Source: JBBRCE01 sp038205115
Lineage (GTDB): Bacteria; Planctomycetota; Planctomycetia; Pirellulales; JBBRCE01
Length of the DNA stretch: 64,000 bases
Assembly: GCA_038205115.1 (NCBI GenBank)
Contig: JBBRCE010000001.1
Span: forward strand, 1 to 64,000
Reading direction: 5' to 3'
Position 1 is the first letter of the stretch, and each line of letters starts with the position of its first letter. The notes beneath the pieces were generated by a model that saw only the letters and a program-made list of their open reading frames with translations, was not told where the DNA came from and searched no databases. The position numbers and the translations under genes are program-made. Positions 36,352 to 46,400 of the stretch are shown in pieces.

Positions 36352-37911
36352 ATGCCCTCTGCGCAGCGCGATGTGATTCTGTTGCACCCCGACGACAATG
36401 TCTGCGTTGCCATCCGCCCCATTGCAGCCGGCGCGACGATCGCCTGCGGCCCGCGCGACATGCGCTTGCTCGGTTCGATCAAAGCCGGACACAAGATCGC
36501 CACGCGCCATTTGGCGGTTGGTCGAACCGTGATCAAATACGGCCAGGTGATCGGGTTTGCGACGGCGGATATTCAGGCCGGCGATTGGGTTCATTCGCAC
36601 AATCTGGCTGCTGGCGAGTTCCAGCGTGATTACGCCCGCGCCGAGCATACTCCGGCGGCCCCGGCGCCGCTGGTCGGTCGCACGTTTGCCGGGTATCGCC
36701 GCGGCAGCGGACGCGTCGGCACTCGGAACTATCTAGCGATTATTTCGACCGTCAACTGTTCGGCCGCCGTCAGCAAAATGGTGGCGGCGAAATTCACGCC
36801 CGAAGTGCTCGCGAAATTTCCGAACGTGGATGGCGTGGTGGCCTTTACGCATCCCGGCGGTTGTGGCATGCAGTACGACGGGCAACACCACCAGATTCTC
36901 AGTCGCACGCTGGGCGGAATTGCCAGGCATCCGAACATCGGCGGATATCTGATCATCGGCCTGGGCTGCGAAGTCGGCACGATTGGGTATTTGCTCGAGG
37001 ATCAGAAGTTGGTGCAAATCGAAGGCGCAACAAGTGGCCAGTCGGCCAACGTACGGCGGTCGCTTGTCATGAGCATGCAAGATATAGGCGGCACGCTGAA
37101 AACCGTGGCGGCGGCCACCGCAGCCGTGCAAGAAATGTTGCCGCGCGTGAATCAGTTCCGGCGCGAGAGCGTGCCAGCTAGCGAAATCGTACTGGCCCTC
37201 AAATGTGGCGGTTCGGATGGCAACTCCGGCATCACGGCAAATCCGGCGCTCGGCGTGGCTAGCGATCGGATTGTGGCTTGCGGCGGCACGGCGATGCTCG
37301 GTGAAACGCCAGAAATTTACGGAGCCGAACAGTTGCTCACGCGTCGCGCGCGGACGCCGGAAGTGGCGGATAAACTGATCGCGCGCATCGCGTGGTGGCA
37401 GCAACACACGGCGTTTTTTGGCGCGTCGCTGGACAACAATCCTTCGCCCGGCAACAAGGAGGGCGGACTGACTACGATCTACGAAAAATCGCTCGGTGCC
37501 GTTGCCAAGGCCGGCAGCACCGCCATGAACGACGTTTATCTGTACGCCGAGCCGGTCACCGCCAAAGGCCTGGTGGTGATGGACACGCCAGGCTTCGATC
37601 CCGTCTGCGTGACCGGTATGGTGGCCGGCGGCGCAAATGTGGTGGTCTTTACCACCGGTCGCGGCAGTTGCTTCGGTTGCAAGCCGGCGCCATCGATCAA
37701 AGTCGCCACGCACACCGCGCTTTATCAGCGGATGATCGACGATATGGACTTCGACGCCGGTCCGATCTTGCAAGGCGCGGCGATCGACGCCGTTGGCCAG
37801 CAACTGTTCGAAGAAATTCTCGCCGTGGCTTCCGGCAAGAAAACCAAGAGCGAACTGTTGGGACTGGGCGACGATGAATTCGCGCCATGGCATTTGGGAC
37901 CGACGCTTTGA
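36352..37911 (+). CDS. uxaA: Altronate/galactarate dehydratase family protein
   Basis: 519 residues. The N-terminal SAF domain (residues 1-95) has PDDNVCVAIRPIAAG and FATADIQAGDWVHSHNL. The catalytic part starts RTFAGYRRGSGRVGTRNYLA, continues HPGGCGMQYDG and LKCGGSDGNSGITANPALG, and ends in the family C-terminus. It dehydrates altronate, galactarate or related aldonates to 2-keto-3-deoxy acids, which an eda-type aldolase (18456) can use. The gene ORF opens earlier, but the ATG at 36352 gives the family start. The exact substrate is not clear from sequence. Confidence 0.9.
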   Translation: MPSAQRDVILLHPDDNVCVAIRPIAAGATIACGPRDMRLLGSIKAGHKIATRHLAVGRTVIKYGQVIGFATADIQAGDWVHSHNLAAGEFQRDYARAEHTPAAPAPLVGRTFAGYRRGSGRVGTRNYLAIISTVNCSAAVSKMVAAKFTPEVLAKFPNVDGVVAFTHPGGCGMQYDGQHHQILSRTLGGIARHPNIGGYLIIGLGCEVGTIGYLLEDQKLVQIEGATSGQSANVRRSLVMSMQDIGGTLKTVAAATAAVQEMLPRVNQFRRESVPASEIVLALKCGGSDGNSGITANPALGVASDRIVACGGTAMLGETPEIYGAEQLLTRRARTPEVADKLIARIAWWQQHTAFFGASLDNNPSPGNKEGGLTTIYEKSLGAVAKAGSTAMNDVYLYAEPVTAKGLVVMDTPGFDPVCVTGMVAGGANVVVFTTGRGSCFGCKPAPSIKVATHTALYQRMIDDMDFDAGPILQGAAIDAVGQQLFEEILAVASGKKTKSELLGLGDDEFAPWHLGPTL

Positions 37912-38132
37912 AAGGCCGGAAATTGCAATTTGAATATCGAAAATTGGCGCGGCGCGGCGCGAGTTGGCTGATGATTTGTGATTGAACGTTGGTCTGCGGT
38001 TTTGCGCAGTGCGGTGCGGGCGCGATGTCCGATTGTGACGGTGCTGGCGTTTATTCGGTGGAGTGGCTTCGGTCTTTGCAAATGGGGCAGAGTTTTACGG
38101 CCTGCCGCGTCCGGTTAGGCAAGGTATTCGCA

Positions 38133-38348
38133 ATGGTGACGAAAACATCTCCGCTGGCGACTCACTTTCCGAATCAAGATATTGGACAACCATTGCCGCG
38201 ATTCCCATTGCGGCCCGGTTCAGGTGCGAACATGCAACAACACATTGCTGCGACCAGTGCGGCCGAAAAAGAAAAGCTGCGCCTACAATTGCTCCGTATG
38301 ATCGTCAAAGCCGAATCCCAACGGAAGGCGACGAAGCGGGTGCCTTAA
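38133..38348 (+). CDS. Possible small hypothetical protein (71 aa)
   Basis: Pro-rich N-terminus followed by a Lys/Glu-rich helix (ATSAAEKEKLRLQLLRMIVK), ending KATKRVP. AAGG lies about 8 nt upstream, and it ends 18 nt before the protease start. No family recognised. The coding call is tentative. Confidence 0.4.
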   Translation: MVTKTSPLATHFPNQDIGQPLPRFPLRPGSGANMQQHIAATSAAEKEKLRLQLLRMIVKAESQRKATKRVP

Positions 38349-38366
38349 GCACGACGGGGGTCGGAG

Positions 38367-39548
38367 ATGACCAAGCTGCTGCGAATTCTTCTCTGCGGCA
38401 TCGCGATCAGTCGTTTCGCCACCGTGGCCAACGCGCAGTACGCCTGGCCACTGTCGATCGCGGCTCCGCGAGCGGAGACTCCGCTGCCAAACGTCGTGCG
38501 CATCGCGGCGCCCAATCGCGACAGTATGTCGCTGGGCTCGGGATCGCTGGTTGCCGTCGACGCCCAGCATGCCCTAGTGCTCACCAATTGGCACGTCATT
38601 AACGAAGCGGCTGGCGTGGTGCGGGTGATCTTCCCCGACGGATTTCAATCTGGCGCGGTCGTGTTGGCGGCCGACAAAGATTGGGATCTGGCGGCGCTGG
38701 TGATCTGGAAGCCCCACGCACAACCGCTGCCAATCTCGCGCGAAATCCCCAAGCCGGGCGATCCCTTGACCATTGCCGGTTACGGCGCCAACAGTTATCG
38801 CACGGCCAGCGGGCGCTGCACGCAGTACCTCTCGCCCGGCACGAATTTTCCGAACGAGATTATTGAGCTATCGGCCGCCGCGCGACAAGGTGATTCCGGC
38901 GGACCAATTTTGAACGCTCGCGGCGAATTGGCTGGCGTGCTATTTGGCACCGCAGGCGGTTTGACGTCCGGCAGCCACTGCGGGCGCGTGAGCCAATTTC
39001 TGGCGAGCGTCGAAACGCGTTTTCGTAATCCTTCGCCCGAAGGCGCGGCGGCGGCGGCAGCCAATTCGCGCAGTACGGATTCGGCCGGCGGTCGGGCAGC
39101 CGCTTCGACGGACATGCAGGCGGTGAACCCCGCGCTGGGCAGCGCATCGCCCACGACAACGGCCAGCGCGAATCCAAACGATGCGAAACCACCAGTTGCG
39201 GGTGATGATGGCCTGGCGCTACGCGGCGGAGTTGCGGCCGTCAGCACGGCCGTTGACATTGCCGCGAAACCCCAAGATCCGCTTGCCAGCGTGAATCGCG
39301 CACCCTCGTCGCTGCCCTACGATCCGCTGCCGCCGCTGCCGGCGGGCGCTGGGATCACCACCAACCCGCCGCCTGCGGCGAACAGTGCGACTTCAACGGT
39401 GGATTCGTCGGGCTGGGACGATTTGGTAGGTCACACGCGGTTCGAGCAGTTCAAATCGTTGCTGGCGGCCGTCGGCGCGCTGGCTGTGATCTCGCAAATT
39501 GTGCGCCTGAAGCAAACGTCGACGGTGGCAAAATCTAACGGCGATTGA
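38367..39548 (+). CDS. Exported trypsin-like serine protease with C-terminal anchor
   Basis: 393 residues. The signal peptide covers about 1-23. In the trypsin-like domain the triad is visible: His76 in LTNWHVI, Asp107 in DKDWDLAAL and Ser177 in GDSGGP, with oxyanion hole and the closing GVLFGTAGG. After residue 220 a low-complexity Ala/Ser/Pro segment follows. A possible membrane or amphipathic segment (FEQFKSLLAAVGALAVISQIV) lies near the C-terminus. No PDZ domain. GGAG lies directly before the ATG. Role: extracytoplasmic proteolysis; substrate unknown. Confidence 0.85.
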   Translation: MTKLLRILLCGIAISRFATVANAQYAWPLSIAAPRAETPLPNVVRIAAPNRDSMSLGSGSLVAVDAQHALVLTNWHVINEAAGVVRVIFPDGFQSGAVVLAADKDWDLAALVIWKPHAQPLPISREIPKPGDPLTIAGYGANSYRTASGRCTQYLSPGTNFPNEIIELSAAARQGDSGGPILNARGELAGVLFGTAGGLTSGSHCGRVSQFLASVETRFRNPSPEGAAAAAANSRSTDSAGGRAAASTDMQAVNPALGSASPTTTASANPNDAKPPVAGDDGLALRGGVAAVSTAVDIAAKPQDPLASVNRAPSSLPYDPLPPLPAGAGITTNPPPAANSATSTVDSSGWDDLVGHTRFEQFKSLLAAVGALAVISQIVRLKQTSTVAKSNGD

Positions 39549-39615
39549 ACGTCTGACTGAACGGCGGATTGACCAGCCTTTTCAATCTTCGCAGGCGTCA
39601 ATCCTCGCGCGGCAA

Positions 39616-41403
39616 TCAGTTGCCGCGCCGCAATGTGAAACCGGTGTAATGCAGGCCGGTTTCGTCGTTGAGCAGCACGCCGCCGCTCGGCGCGAGATAC
39701 TTTGCAATGACTTCGAACGGTGGCAGTGGATTGTCTTCTAGCGCCTTGTTTAGATTTTTAAATAGCGGGTTGTCGGCGTTTTTCATGCGATCGCGAATCG
39801 AGTCCGCGCCCGACAATTCGTACATCAGTCGCATGCCTTCTTCAGGCCGATCGAAGGCAATCAGCGACGGCTTCGCTCCGCCGGCATGTTTGAGAATCTT
39901 GCTAAAAATCAACTTGTATTCCAGTTCAGCGGCCAGCGACTTGGCCGGGTCCAGCGGCGAACTGAAAATCTTTTCCAGCAGCGCCGTGCGATCGCTCACC
40001 ATCAGGTAGCCATCAAAAATGCCAACGCAGGGCGTGGGTTGCGGTTGATTCTCGGGTGCCGGAGGAACTTTGAATTTGTAGTATTTCACGCCGGCATACG
40101 TGGCATTCTCCATGATTGCGGCTTGCTTTTCGGCGATCACAATCATGGTTTTCTGAAAGGCATCCGGATCCTTAAGCTTGAATGCAAACAGCGAACCGCG
40201 ACTATTAAGCGAGACCGGCTTCATCACATAGGTGATGTGAGAAATACGCCCCTCGGTGGCCGCGATCAGCTCATGCTCGAACTCGACACCGACGTAATCG
40301 GAAATCCGCTCTTTGACGACGCGGGCAAAGGCACCTTCGCCCTGCAGGCTATCGAACAGTTTTCCGCCTTTGGTATAGGTCTCGGCCAAATCCCAATGCA
40401 TGGTCATGTAACTGGCCGCATCGCCCGGCACCCAGCGTTCGGGCGCGTAGGTGCCTGGCTCAAGTTGAATCATGTCGATCACGCCGGCCCGCGGTTGCTG
40501 CAGGAGGATGTGGCCGTGAACGACCATATCGAACTCGCCTTGTCCGAACGCGATACTGCCGCCGAGTCCCTTGAGCCCGTCGAGCCCCAGCACGGGCAGC
40601 GCAGCCAGCGCCAAACTGGCGCCGGCGTTGCCGCGCGTGTAGGCGCTGACCGTGGCAATCGGATCGATGAAGGCTGCGGCTTGGACGTCGGCATCGTGCT
40701 CGGCTTTGACACTGCGCATCATGGCGGCAAACGACGGATTGTCGGTGATCACGCCCTGCGGATCGTCTTTGGCGGGCTTTTCGCCATTCCAACGCGCGAC
40801 AATCGACTTCAACGGACCGGTGGCTGTGGCAATCACCACGGTTCCATCTTTGACGCCAAACGCCAATTGCGTGCCACGGCGGCGCTCGACCTGATAGACG
40901 GTCATTTTCAGATCGCCAATCGTCTCTTCCGTGCGGGGCGCGTCGCGCTTGTCGAGTTCGGCAGCCGCGCGATCGAGAACTTTCTGCGCGGAGGGCAGAT
41001 GGTCCTTGACGTCGATCATCGCCACCAGCGCCGGTTGCCCGTCTTGTTGATCGACCAACGCCAGCAGAATTTCGCCCTGCGGTATGGCCAGCAGTTCGTC
41101 CAGCGGCACATCGATTTGGGTTTTCAGTTCCGACCAGGCCGTTCCGACCGCGCCGTAAACCTGCTTCACCAAGGGCGCGAGTTTGGGATCTTGGCTCATC
41201 TTGGCCAAGGCCGTATCTTTGAACCGCTCTTGCAGTTGATGAATGTCCGGAATGCGCGCATAGAACAACGTTTTTTGCGGCAACAGTCGCGTGGCTGTCG
41301 GCCGCTCGGCACGGACCAAGGCAGCCTGGCTGAACAAAACGGTAAACAACAGGCCGCAGCCGAGCGGACGCAGATAGTTGATTTGCCTGGAAAGAGCTAG
41401 CAC
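39616..41403 (-). CDS. Exported protein, DUF3352-like (595 aa)
   Basis: A signal peptide (about 10-33, GCGLLFTVLFSQAALVRA) is followed by a long soluble part, PQKTLFYARIPDIHQLQERF, PQGEILLALVDQQDGQPALVAM, and repeated beta-alpha units with VVIATATGPLKSIVARWNG and GYLMVSDRTALLEKIF. Such proteins are planctomycete orphans, and DUF3352-like is the nearest pattern known to me. GTG at 41403 is chosen because GGAGG lies 6 nt upstream; a TTG at 41418 opens the longer reading. Confidence 0.7.
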   Translation of the reverse strand: MLALSRQINYLRPLGCGLLFTVLFSQAALVRAERPTATRLLPQKTLFYARIPDIHQLQERFKDTALAKMSQDPKLAPLVKQVYGAVGTAWSELKTQIDVPLDELLAIPQGEILLALVDQQDGQPALVAMIDVKDHLPSAQKVLDRAAAELDKRDAPRTEETIGDLKMTVYQVERRRGTQLAFGVKDGTVVIATATGPLKSIVARWNGEKPAKDDPQGVITDNPSFAAMMRSVKAEHDADVQAAAFIDPIATVSAYTRGNAGASLALAALPVLGLDGLKGLGGSIAFGQGEFDMVVHGHILLQQPRAGVIDMIQLEPGTYAPERWVPGDAASYMTMHWDLAETYTKGGKLFDSLQGEGAFARVVKERISDYVGVEFEHELIAATEGRISHITYVMKPVSLNSRGSLFAFKLKDPDAFQKTMIVIAEKQAAIMENATYAGVKYYKFKVPPAPENQPQPTPCVGIFDGYLMVSDRTALLEKIFSSPLDPAKSLAAELEYKLIFSKILKHAGGAKPSLIAFDRPEEGMRLMYELSGADSIRDRMKNADNPLFKNLNKALEDNPLPPFEVIAKYLAPSGGVLLNDETGLHYTGFTLRRGN

Positions 41404-41695
41404 GGTAAACCTCCGCAAACCGGGACGTCGTAAAACGATTCAGCCGATTGTACCCAATCTGACGGCCGAAAGTTTCAGGCGCGCGGTGTCGCGGCGATTT
41501 TGCCGCAACCGAGGCACCGGCCGCAGGCGATGAAGATTAGTGCCAGCAGCAGTCCGCAACCGTCGCCGAAAATGGCGAAATTGCTCGCCAGAAGATCGTT
41601 GCGTTTTGCGGTTTGCGGCTATAATTGAAAGACCGGCCGCAGTCTTACGACGCGACAATCTGCTTGAGAAACGCCAAACCGAAGAGTCATTCACG

Positions 41696-42547
41696 ATGGC
41701 AACCCGCATCACGGTCGACCGCTACGCTCGTCTTGGCTTCCAGAGTTTGCGATGCGGGTTGACGATTGCCGCACTACTGAGCGCATCGATTTGTTGGGCT
41801 CAATACAGTGGCGGATCCAGCAGTGGTGGATTTGGCGGCAGTAGCGGTTCGTCCGGCGGTTTTGGCGGCAGCAGCGGCTCGTCCGGAGGATTTGGCGGCA
41901 GCAGCGGTTCGTCCGGCGGATTCGGCAGCAGTTCGGGCAGTTCGTCAGGCAGCAGCGGCGGCTTGTTTGGCAACCGGCAGCTCGGCGGTACGCTGTCGGC
42001 CGGAAATCGCTCGCTCACCGGCAGCAATGCGCCCTCGCTGCAGAATATTGGCAACAACGCCGGGCAACTGACGGGCAGCGAGCGGTTTGTTCGCGGTAAC
42101 CGCCAGTCAGGTCAGTTCGTAGGAGGCGACCAGAGCACATCGCCGACAAACTTTCTCAGTGCGCTGGGCAACAACCAACAGAACAACAACAATCGCAATC
42201 TGCGTAACAACCAACAGTCGCGTCCGCAGTCGGCCAATCAGCAGGATAACTCGCTGAGCCCCAAGATGCGCGTCACTTACACGTCAGCCATCGAACTTCC
42301 GGCCAGCGACAGCGTGAAGAGCTCCACCGACATTGCCTCACGGCTGAACAAGTCTTCGCAGTTGAAGACGAAGTTGCCGTTTACGGTGTCGATCCAGGAG
42401 GGGACTGCGATTCTACGCGGCGTGGTGGCAAGCCCTCATGACCGCGCTCTGGCGGAACGAGTGGTGCTCCTAGAACCCGGGATCTCGATGGTGCAAAACG
42501 AGATAGAGGTTGTTGCCCCGGTGCCGAAGCCGAGTTCGCGCCCGTAA
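41696..42547 (+). CDS. Exported protein with Gly/Ser repeats and a BON domain
   Basis: 283 residues: signal peptide (1-33), then a Gly/Ser-rich repeat (GGFGGSSGSS units, about residues 44-83), Asn/Gln-rich linker, and a C-terminal BON-like domain (about 215-278, with IASRLNKSSQLKTKLPFTVSIQEGTAILRGVV and ALAERVVLLEPGISMVQNEI). BON domains bind phospholipids or membranes. The gene is convergent with, and overlaps by 167 bp, the lipoprotein gene ending at 42381. Confidence 0.75.
   Translation: MATRITVDRYARLGFQSLRCGLTIAALLSASICWAQYSGGSSSGGFGGSSGSSGGFGGSSGSSGGFGGSSGSSGGFGSSSGSSSGSSGGLFGNRQLGGTLSAGNRSLTGSNAPSLQNIGNNAGQLTGSERFVRGNRQSGQFVGGDQSTSPTNFLSALGNNQQNNNNRNLRNNQQSRPQSANQQDNSLSPKMRVTYTSAIELPASDSVKSSTDIASRLNKSSQLKTKLPFTVSIQEGTAILRGVVASPHDRALAERVVLLEPGISMVQNEIEVVAPVPKPSSRP
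41825..41944 (+). repeat. 30-bp tandem repeat coding for Gly/Ser units
   Basis: Four units of 30 bp start at 41825, 41855, 41885 and 41915. The first three are close copies (core TTTGGCGGCAG); the last is degenerate. Confidence 0.8.
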
Positions 42548-43397
42548 CACCGGCTTTATTGGCGGACTGTTGCGGCTGATTTTGCTGCGCGTTGTTTTGC
42601 GCGGCGCCATACAGGGCCGCGAGTTGCAGACTCTCGGCCGATACGTCGGACGTTGGCGCACGCTGCCCAAACCGCGCTGGCAGGGCAATTGTCGACGTCT
42701 GCATCTTCCGCGGATCGGCGGTTGTGATGTTTGTCGTGGTACCACTGCCTGACGGCGTGTCCGTGTTCGTGGCCGCAGCGCTACTGACTGGTTGGTTGTA
42801 GCTGGTCTGCGTGACGCCACCGGTGACCTGGCCGTGCTCGTCCACAACGCTGGTCTCGCTGGTCTTTGTTTTCAGGCTAGTTTCCGAAATCAGCGGAGCC
42901 TTGCCTGGCAGCAGTTGTTTGATCTGTTCGCTGGCGATGTTTGGGCCTTTTTTGGGCGTGAATCGGCAGAGCAGCGTGATTTGCTTGGCTTCGCCGCCGG
43001 CTTCGTCCCAGGGGATCCAAAAGCTGTACGAGTTGCCGGCTTTGGACTTGCTGTAATGCTGTTTGAATTGATCGGCGTTGAACACGTACTTGCGATCCGG
43101 CACCGCGTTGGCCGGGTCGCGACGACTTTCGTCAAAGGCGTAAACCACCAACATGCCTTCCACCTTTTGCGGATCGGCCCCTTCGCAGTCGAAGAAGGTC
43201 AGGCGGCCGCCGAAGCCACGCATCGGCGGATTGTTGGGCGATTGCATGATCGTGTCGGTCCAGATCACGTTCACCTTCTGCGGCGCTTCGAGCGTGCCTT
43301 CGCCCCAGGGAATGTTCTTTCGCAAGTCAAAGGCCGACATGCAGCCCGACGCGGAAAGCAGAACCAACGGCAACAGGCAGCGTAGTATGGTTTTCAT
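42381..43397 (-). CDS. Lipoprotein of unknown function, 3' end overlaps the BON gene
   Basis: 338 residues from ATG 43397. A lipobox SASGC lies about 14-18. The mature part is beta-rich (APQKVNVIWTDTIMQ, GFGGRLTFFDCEG, VEGMLVVYAFDESRRDP), then has a Ser/Thr-rich middle and a Gln/Pro-rich C-terminal tail. The last about 55 residues are read from the antisense of the convergent BON gene. This may be a real overlap, or the result of a lost stop codon near 42550. Function unknown. Confidence 0.65.
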   Translation of the reverse strand: MKTILRCLLPLVLLSASGCMSAFDLRKNIPWGEGTLEAPQKVNVIWTDTIMQSPNNPPMRGFGGRLTFFDCEGADPQKVEGMLVVYAFDESRRDPANAVPDRKYVFNADQFKQHYSKSKAGNSYSFWIPWDEAGGEAKQITLLCRFTPKKGPNIASEQIKQLLPGKAPLISETSLKTKTSETSVVDEHGQVTGGVTQTSYNQPVSSAAATNTDTPSGSGTTTNITTADPRKMQTSTIALPARFGQRAPTSDVSAESLQLAALYGAAQNNAQQNQPQQSANKAGVTGANSASAPGQQPLSRFAPSRSRVLGAPLVPPERGHEGLPPRRVESQSPPGSTP

Positions 43398-43479
43398 GGC
43401 AGTTGGCGAAGTTTGAATTCTGGACGTTGAAATCGAAGTCATTGCGGCTTAGTTTCTTTTACGGCACTATTGAGCAGAG

Positions 43480-46400
43480 TTAGCGACGCGGTTCCATGTC
43501 GGAATCATGCCACGTGCCGGGAGCCACGTAGCCGCCCGCGCTGAACTGGCTCGGAATCGCTTGGGCTGGCGGCGATTGCTGCGGAGCACGCTGATTACCT
43601 GGCGTCGCTTGCGCGGCCGCTGGCGGAGCATACGGCTGCTGATAGCCGCCTTGATAGACCGCCTGATATCCACCGGCTGGCTGTTGAGCGGAGGCAGGCT
43701 GCACGTATGCCGACTGTGCCGGTTGCGTTGGCCAAGCCTGCGCGTTGGCTGCCGGCGGTTGCGCACTGTATTGCTGTGTGGCGGCCGAATAACGTGGATC
43801 GTAACCGCCGCGCGACGCTTGTTGCGGCAGGTCCGGCCCGCGATCCGGCGCGGCGGGCGCACTGGCAGCGTTGGCGGGCATTCGTGCTGGAGTGGGCTGC
43901 CGACTGTCTTGATTGAACGCGGGCGTCGAGGCCGGCGTCAGCGGCCGTGGCGGCGTGACCAGCGGCCGGGCCGGTGTTGGCATGCCGTCCGGAATGATCA
44001 GTTGCGGTTGCGACGGATCGATTCGCGGGCGCACCACCTGCGGCTTGGGCGTCGGCGGCAGCGGCAGCGATTCGGCCGAATGCGTGCCGTCGGTCCTTGG
44101 CCTGTCTTTGGGATCCTTGTCCGGTTCGCCCAGAATCAATTCGGGCACCACGATGCGCCCGGTGGGATCGAGATCGGGATAGATCACCGGCGTTTCCGCA
44201 TCGGTCCAATCGGCATTGCGTCCCCGCAATCCGGAAGGGCCATGCAGTTTGATCACATCGGCCAGGCACCAATTCATTCGCGAAGCTTCCACCTGCTTGA
44301 CGAGTTCGGCGTCTTGCTCGGTGCGGACGATTCGCGGCGTCATGATGATCAGCAACTCGTCACGTTGGTTCACGACGTTGTCGTAACGGAACAGGTTGCC
44401 CAACAGCGGAATTTCCGAGAGCACCGGCACGCGGCGATGCACGCCGGTCTTGCTCTTGGTAATCAAACCGCCCAGCACAATCGTCTGGCCGCTGAGCGCG
44501 CTGACCGTGGTTTGCGCCACCGTGGTGTCGATTCGCGGCGAGCGAATGACCGCACCGTTGGCCGAGACCGAAATCGGGATGCCTTCCGCCTCGGGACCGA
44601 CGGCCGATTTCTCGGCATCAATTTCCATCACAACCAGGCCTTCAGGACTGATTCGCGGCGTGACGCCAAGAATCAAACCCACATTGTCTAGCGTCACCGA
44701 GTTGATCGTCTGGCCGTTGGTGTTGGTTGACGTGCTGTTGATCCGCGGCACGCGCTGGCCGACTTGGATGTAAGCCGGTTGATTATCGAGCGTCATGATC
44801 TGCGGACGGCTAAGCACGTCGATGCGGCGATTTTCGTTGAGCGCTCGCAGCAAGAAGCTGATATTCTCGCTACTGGCCGACAGCACCAAACCGCCAAAGC
44901 CCAGCGTGCCGTTGGTACGGCCAACGCCAAAGTTGGTGATTCCTTGACCGCCCGTGGATGGCGCGGTGGAGATCGCCTGCGTGCTGCCGCTGTTGCCCAG
45001 TGGGTCGCCGTTATTGAAATTGAAACCGGGCGTGTTGGTGGCGCCGACGATATTCTGCGACTGCGTAGTGGTGGCCGGGTTGCCAAACGTGGTGGTGGTG
45101 GTTTGCGTGACCAGGTTGCCGAGCAAGCTGCGATCGAACAGCACGCTGTCTTGCAAGCCGAGCTCGATGCCGAACTCGTCGTTGTTGCTCAATTGCACCT
45201 GCGCGATGAGCACTTGAATCATGACCATCGGCGGGCGCTCGTCGAGCTGCTCGACGATCTTTTTGATCTCGTCGAAGTACCGTGCCGTGGCGCTGACGAT
45301 CAACGCGTTGCTGACAATTTCCGGCACGACCACAACTTCTCGTTCGAGCTGTTCGAACGGGCTGGTCAAGCCGGGGCTGAGCTGATTGACCTGCCGCTCG
45401 CTGGTCAAAAAGGCATTGATGGCTTGAGCAACGTCGTTGGCCGGCGCGTTCTTCAGCCGGTAGACAATGCTCTTGCGTTGGCGAACGTCGCTGTCGTCGA
45501 GCCGCAATAAGATGGCTTCGACCACGCTCAAGTCGCCCGTCGTACCGGAGGCTACGATGCTATTGGTGCGGGTATCGGTGGAGAAACGCAGTGGCACAAT
45601 GGTGCTTTCGCCTTGCACCGAAGCCGATTGCACCTGCGCGATGTTTGCACCACCGCCAAAGGCGCCAAACGGATTGATATTGGCTTGGTTGGCTTGCTGG
45701 CCGCCGCCGCTGCGCCCAAACAGGTTTTGCAACATTTGCACCAGGCTGCCGGCGTCGCCATTTACGATGGTAAACACTTTGATCTGCGCCTCGGCGCTGG
45801 GCAGTTGATCCAACTGTTTAATCAGTGCCGCAATCAGATCCATGCTTTCGGCCGGCGCGGAGACCAACAGCGCGTTGGCCCGGGGATCCGATGTGATCCG
45901 CACGTCCGACAAGATGCCGGACTTCAATACTTTTTGGCCGCGATTATCGATGGTGATCAACCGCAGCATCGGGTTCTTGGATTGCGCGGCGGCGCTCGTG
46001 CCGCCGACGGCACCGGCCAAGGCTTGCGGATTGAACTGCTGCGGCGCCGGAGCGCCCGGCACGTTCTGCTGTTGGTTTTGCTGTTGGTTGCCGGTTCTCC
46101 GCGCGGTGGCTGCGCCTTGTTGACCGCTGATGGCGGATTGCAGCAGCACGGCCTGATCGTCCGAATTGGAATTCACTAATTTGAAAACGCGAAGTTCGTT
46201 TTCGGCGGCGCTGGTGGTTGTGTCGAGGCGCTTGATGAGCAATTCCACTTCTTGCATGTCGCGTGGCGCGGCCTGAACCAACAACGAGTTGGTGCGCGGA
46301 TCGGCCGTGACTTGCACGCGGGGCGAGAGTCCGCCGCGATCGACGAAGAACTCTTGAATGGTGCCCTGGATGGACGAAGCCGTGGCGCTCTTCAACTGAA

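Noticed and set aside
39886..41400. 504-codon frame on the plus strand
   Set aside because: Antisense of the DUF3352-like gene; Arg/His-rich.
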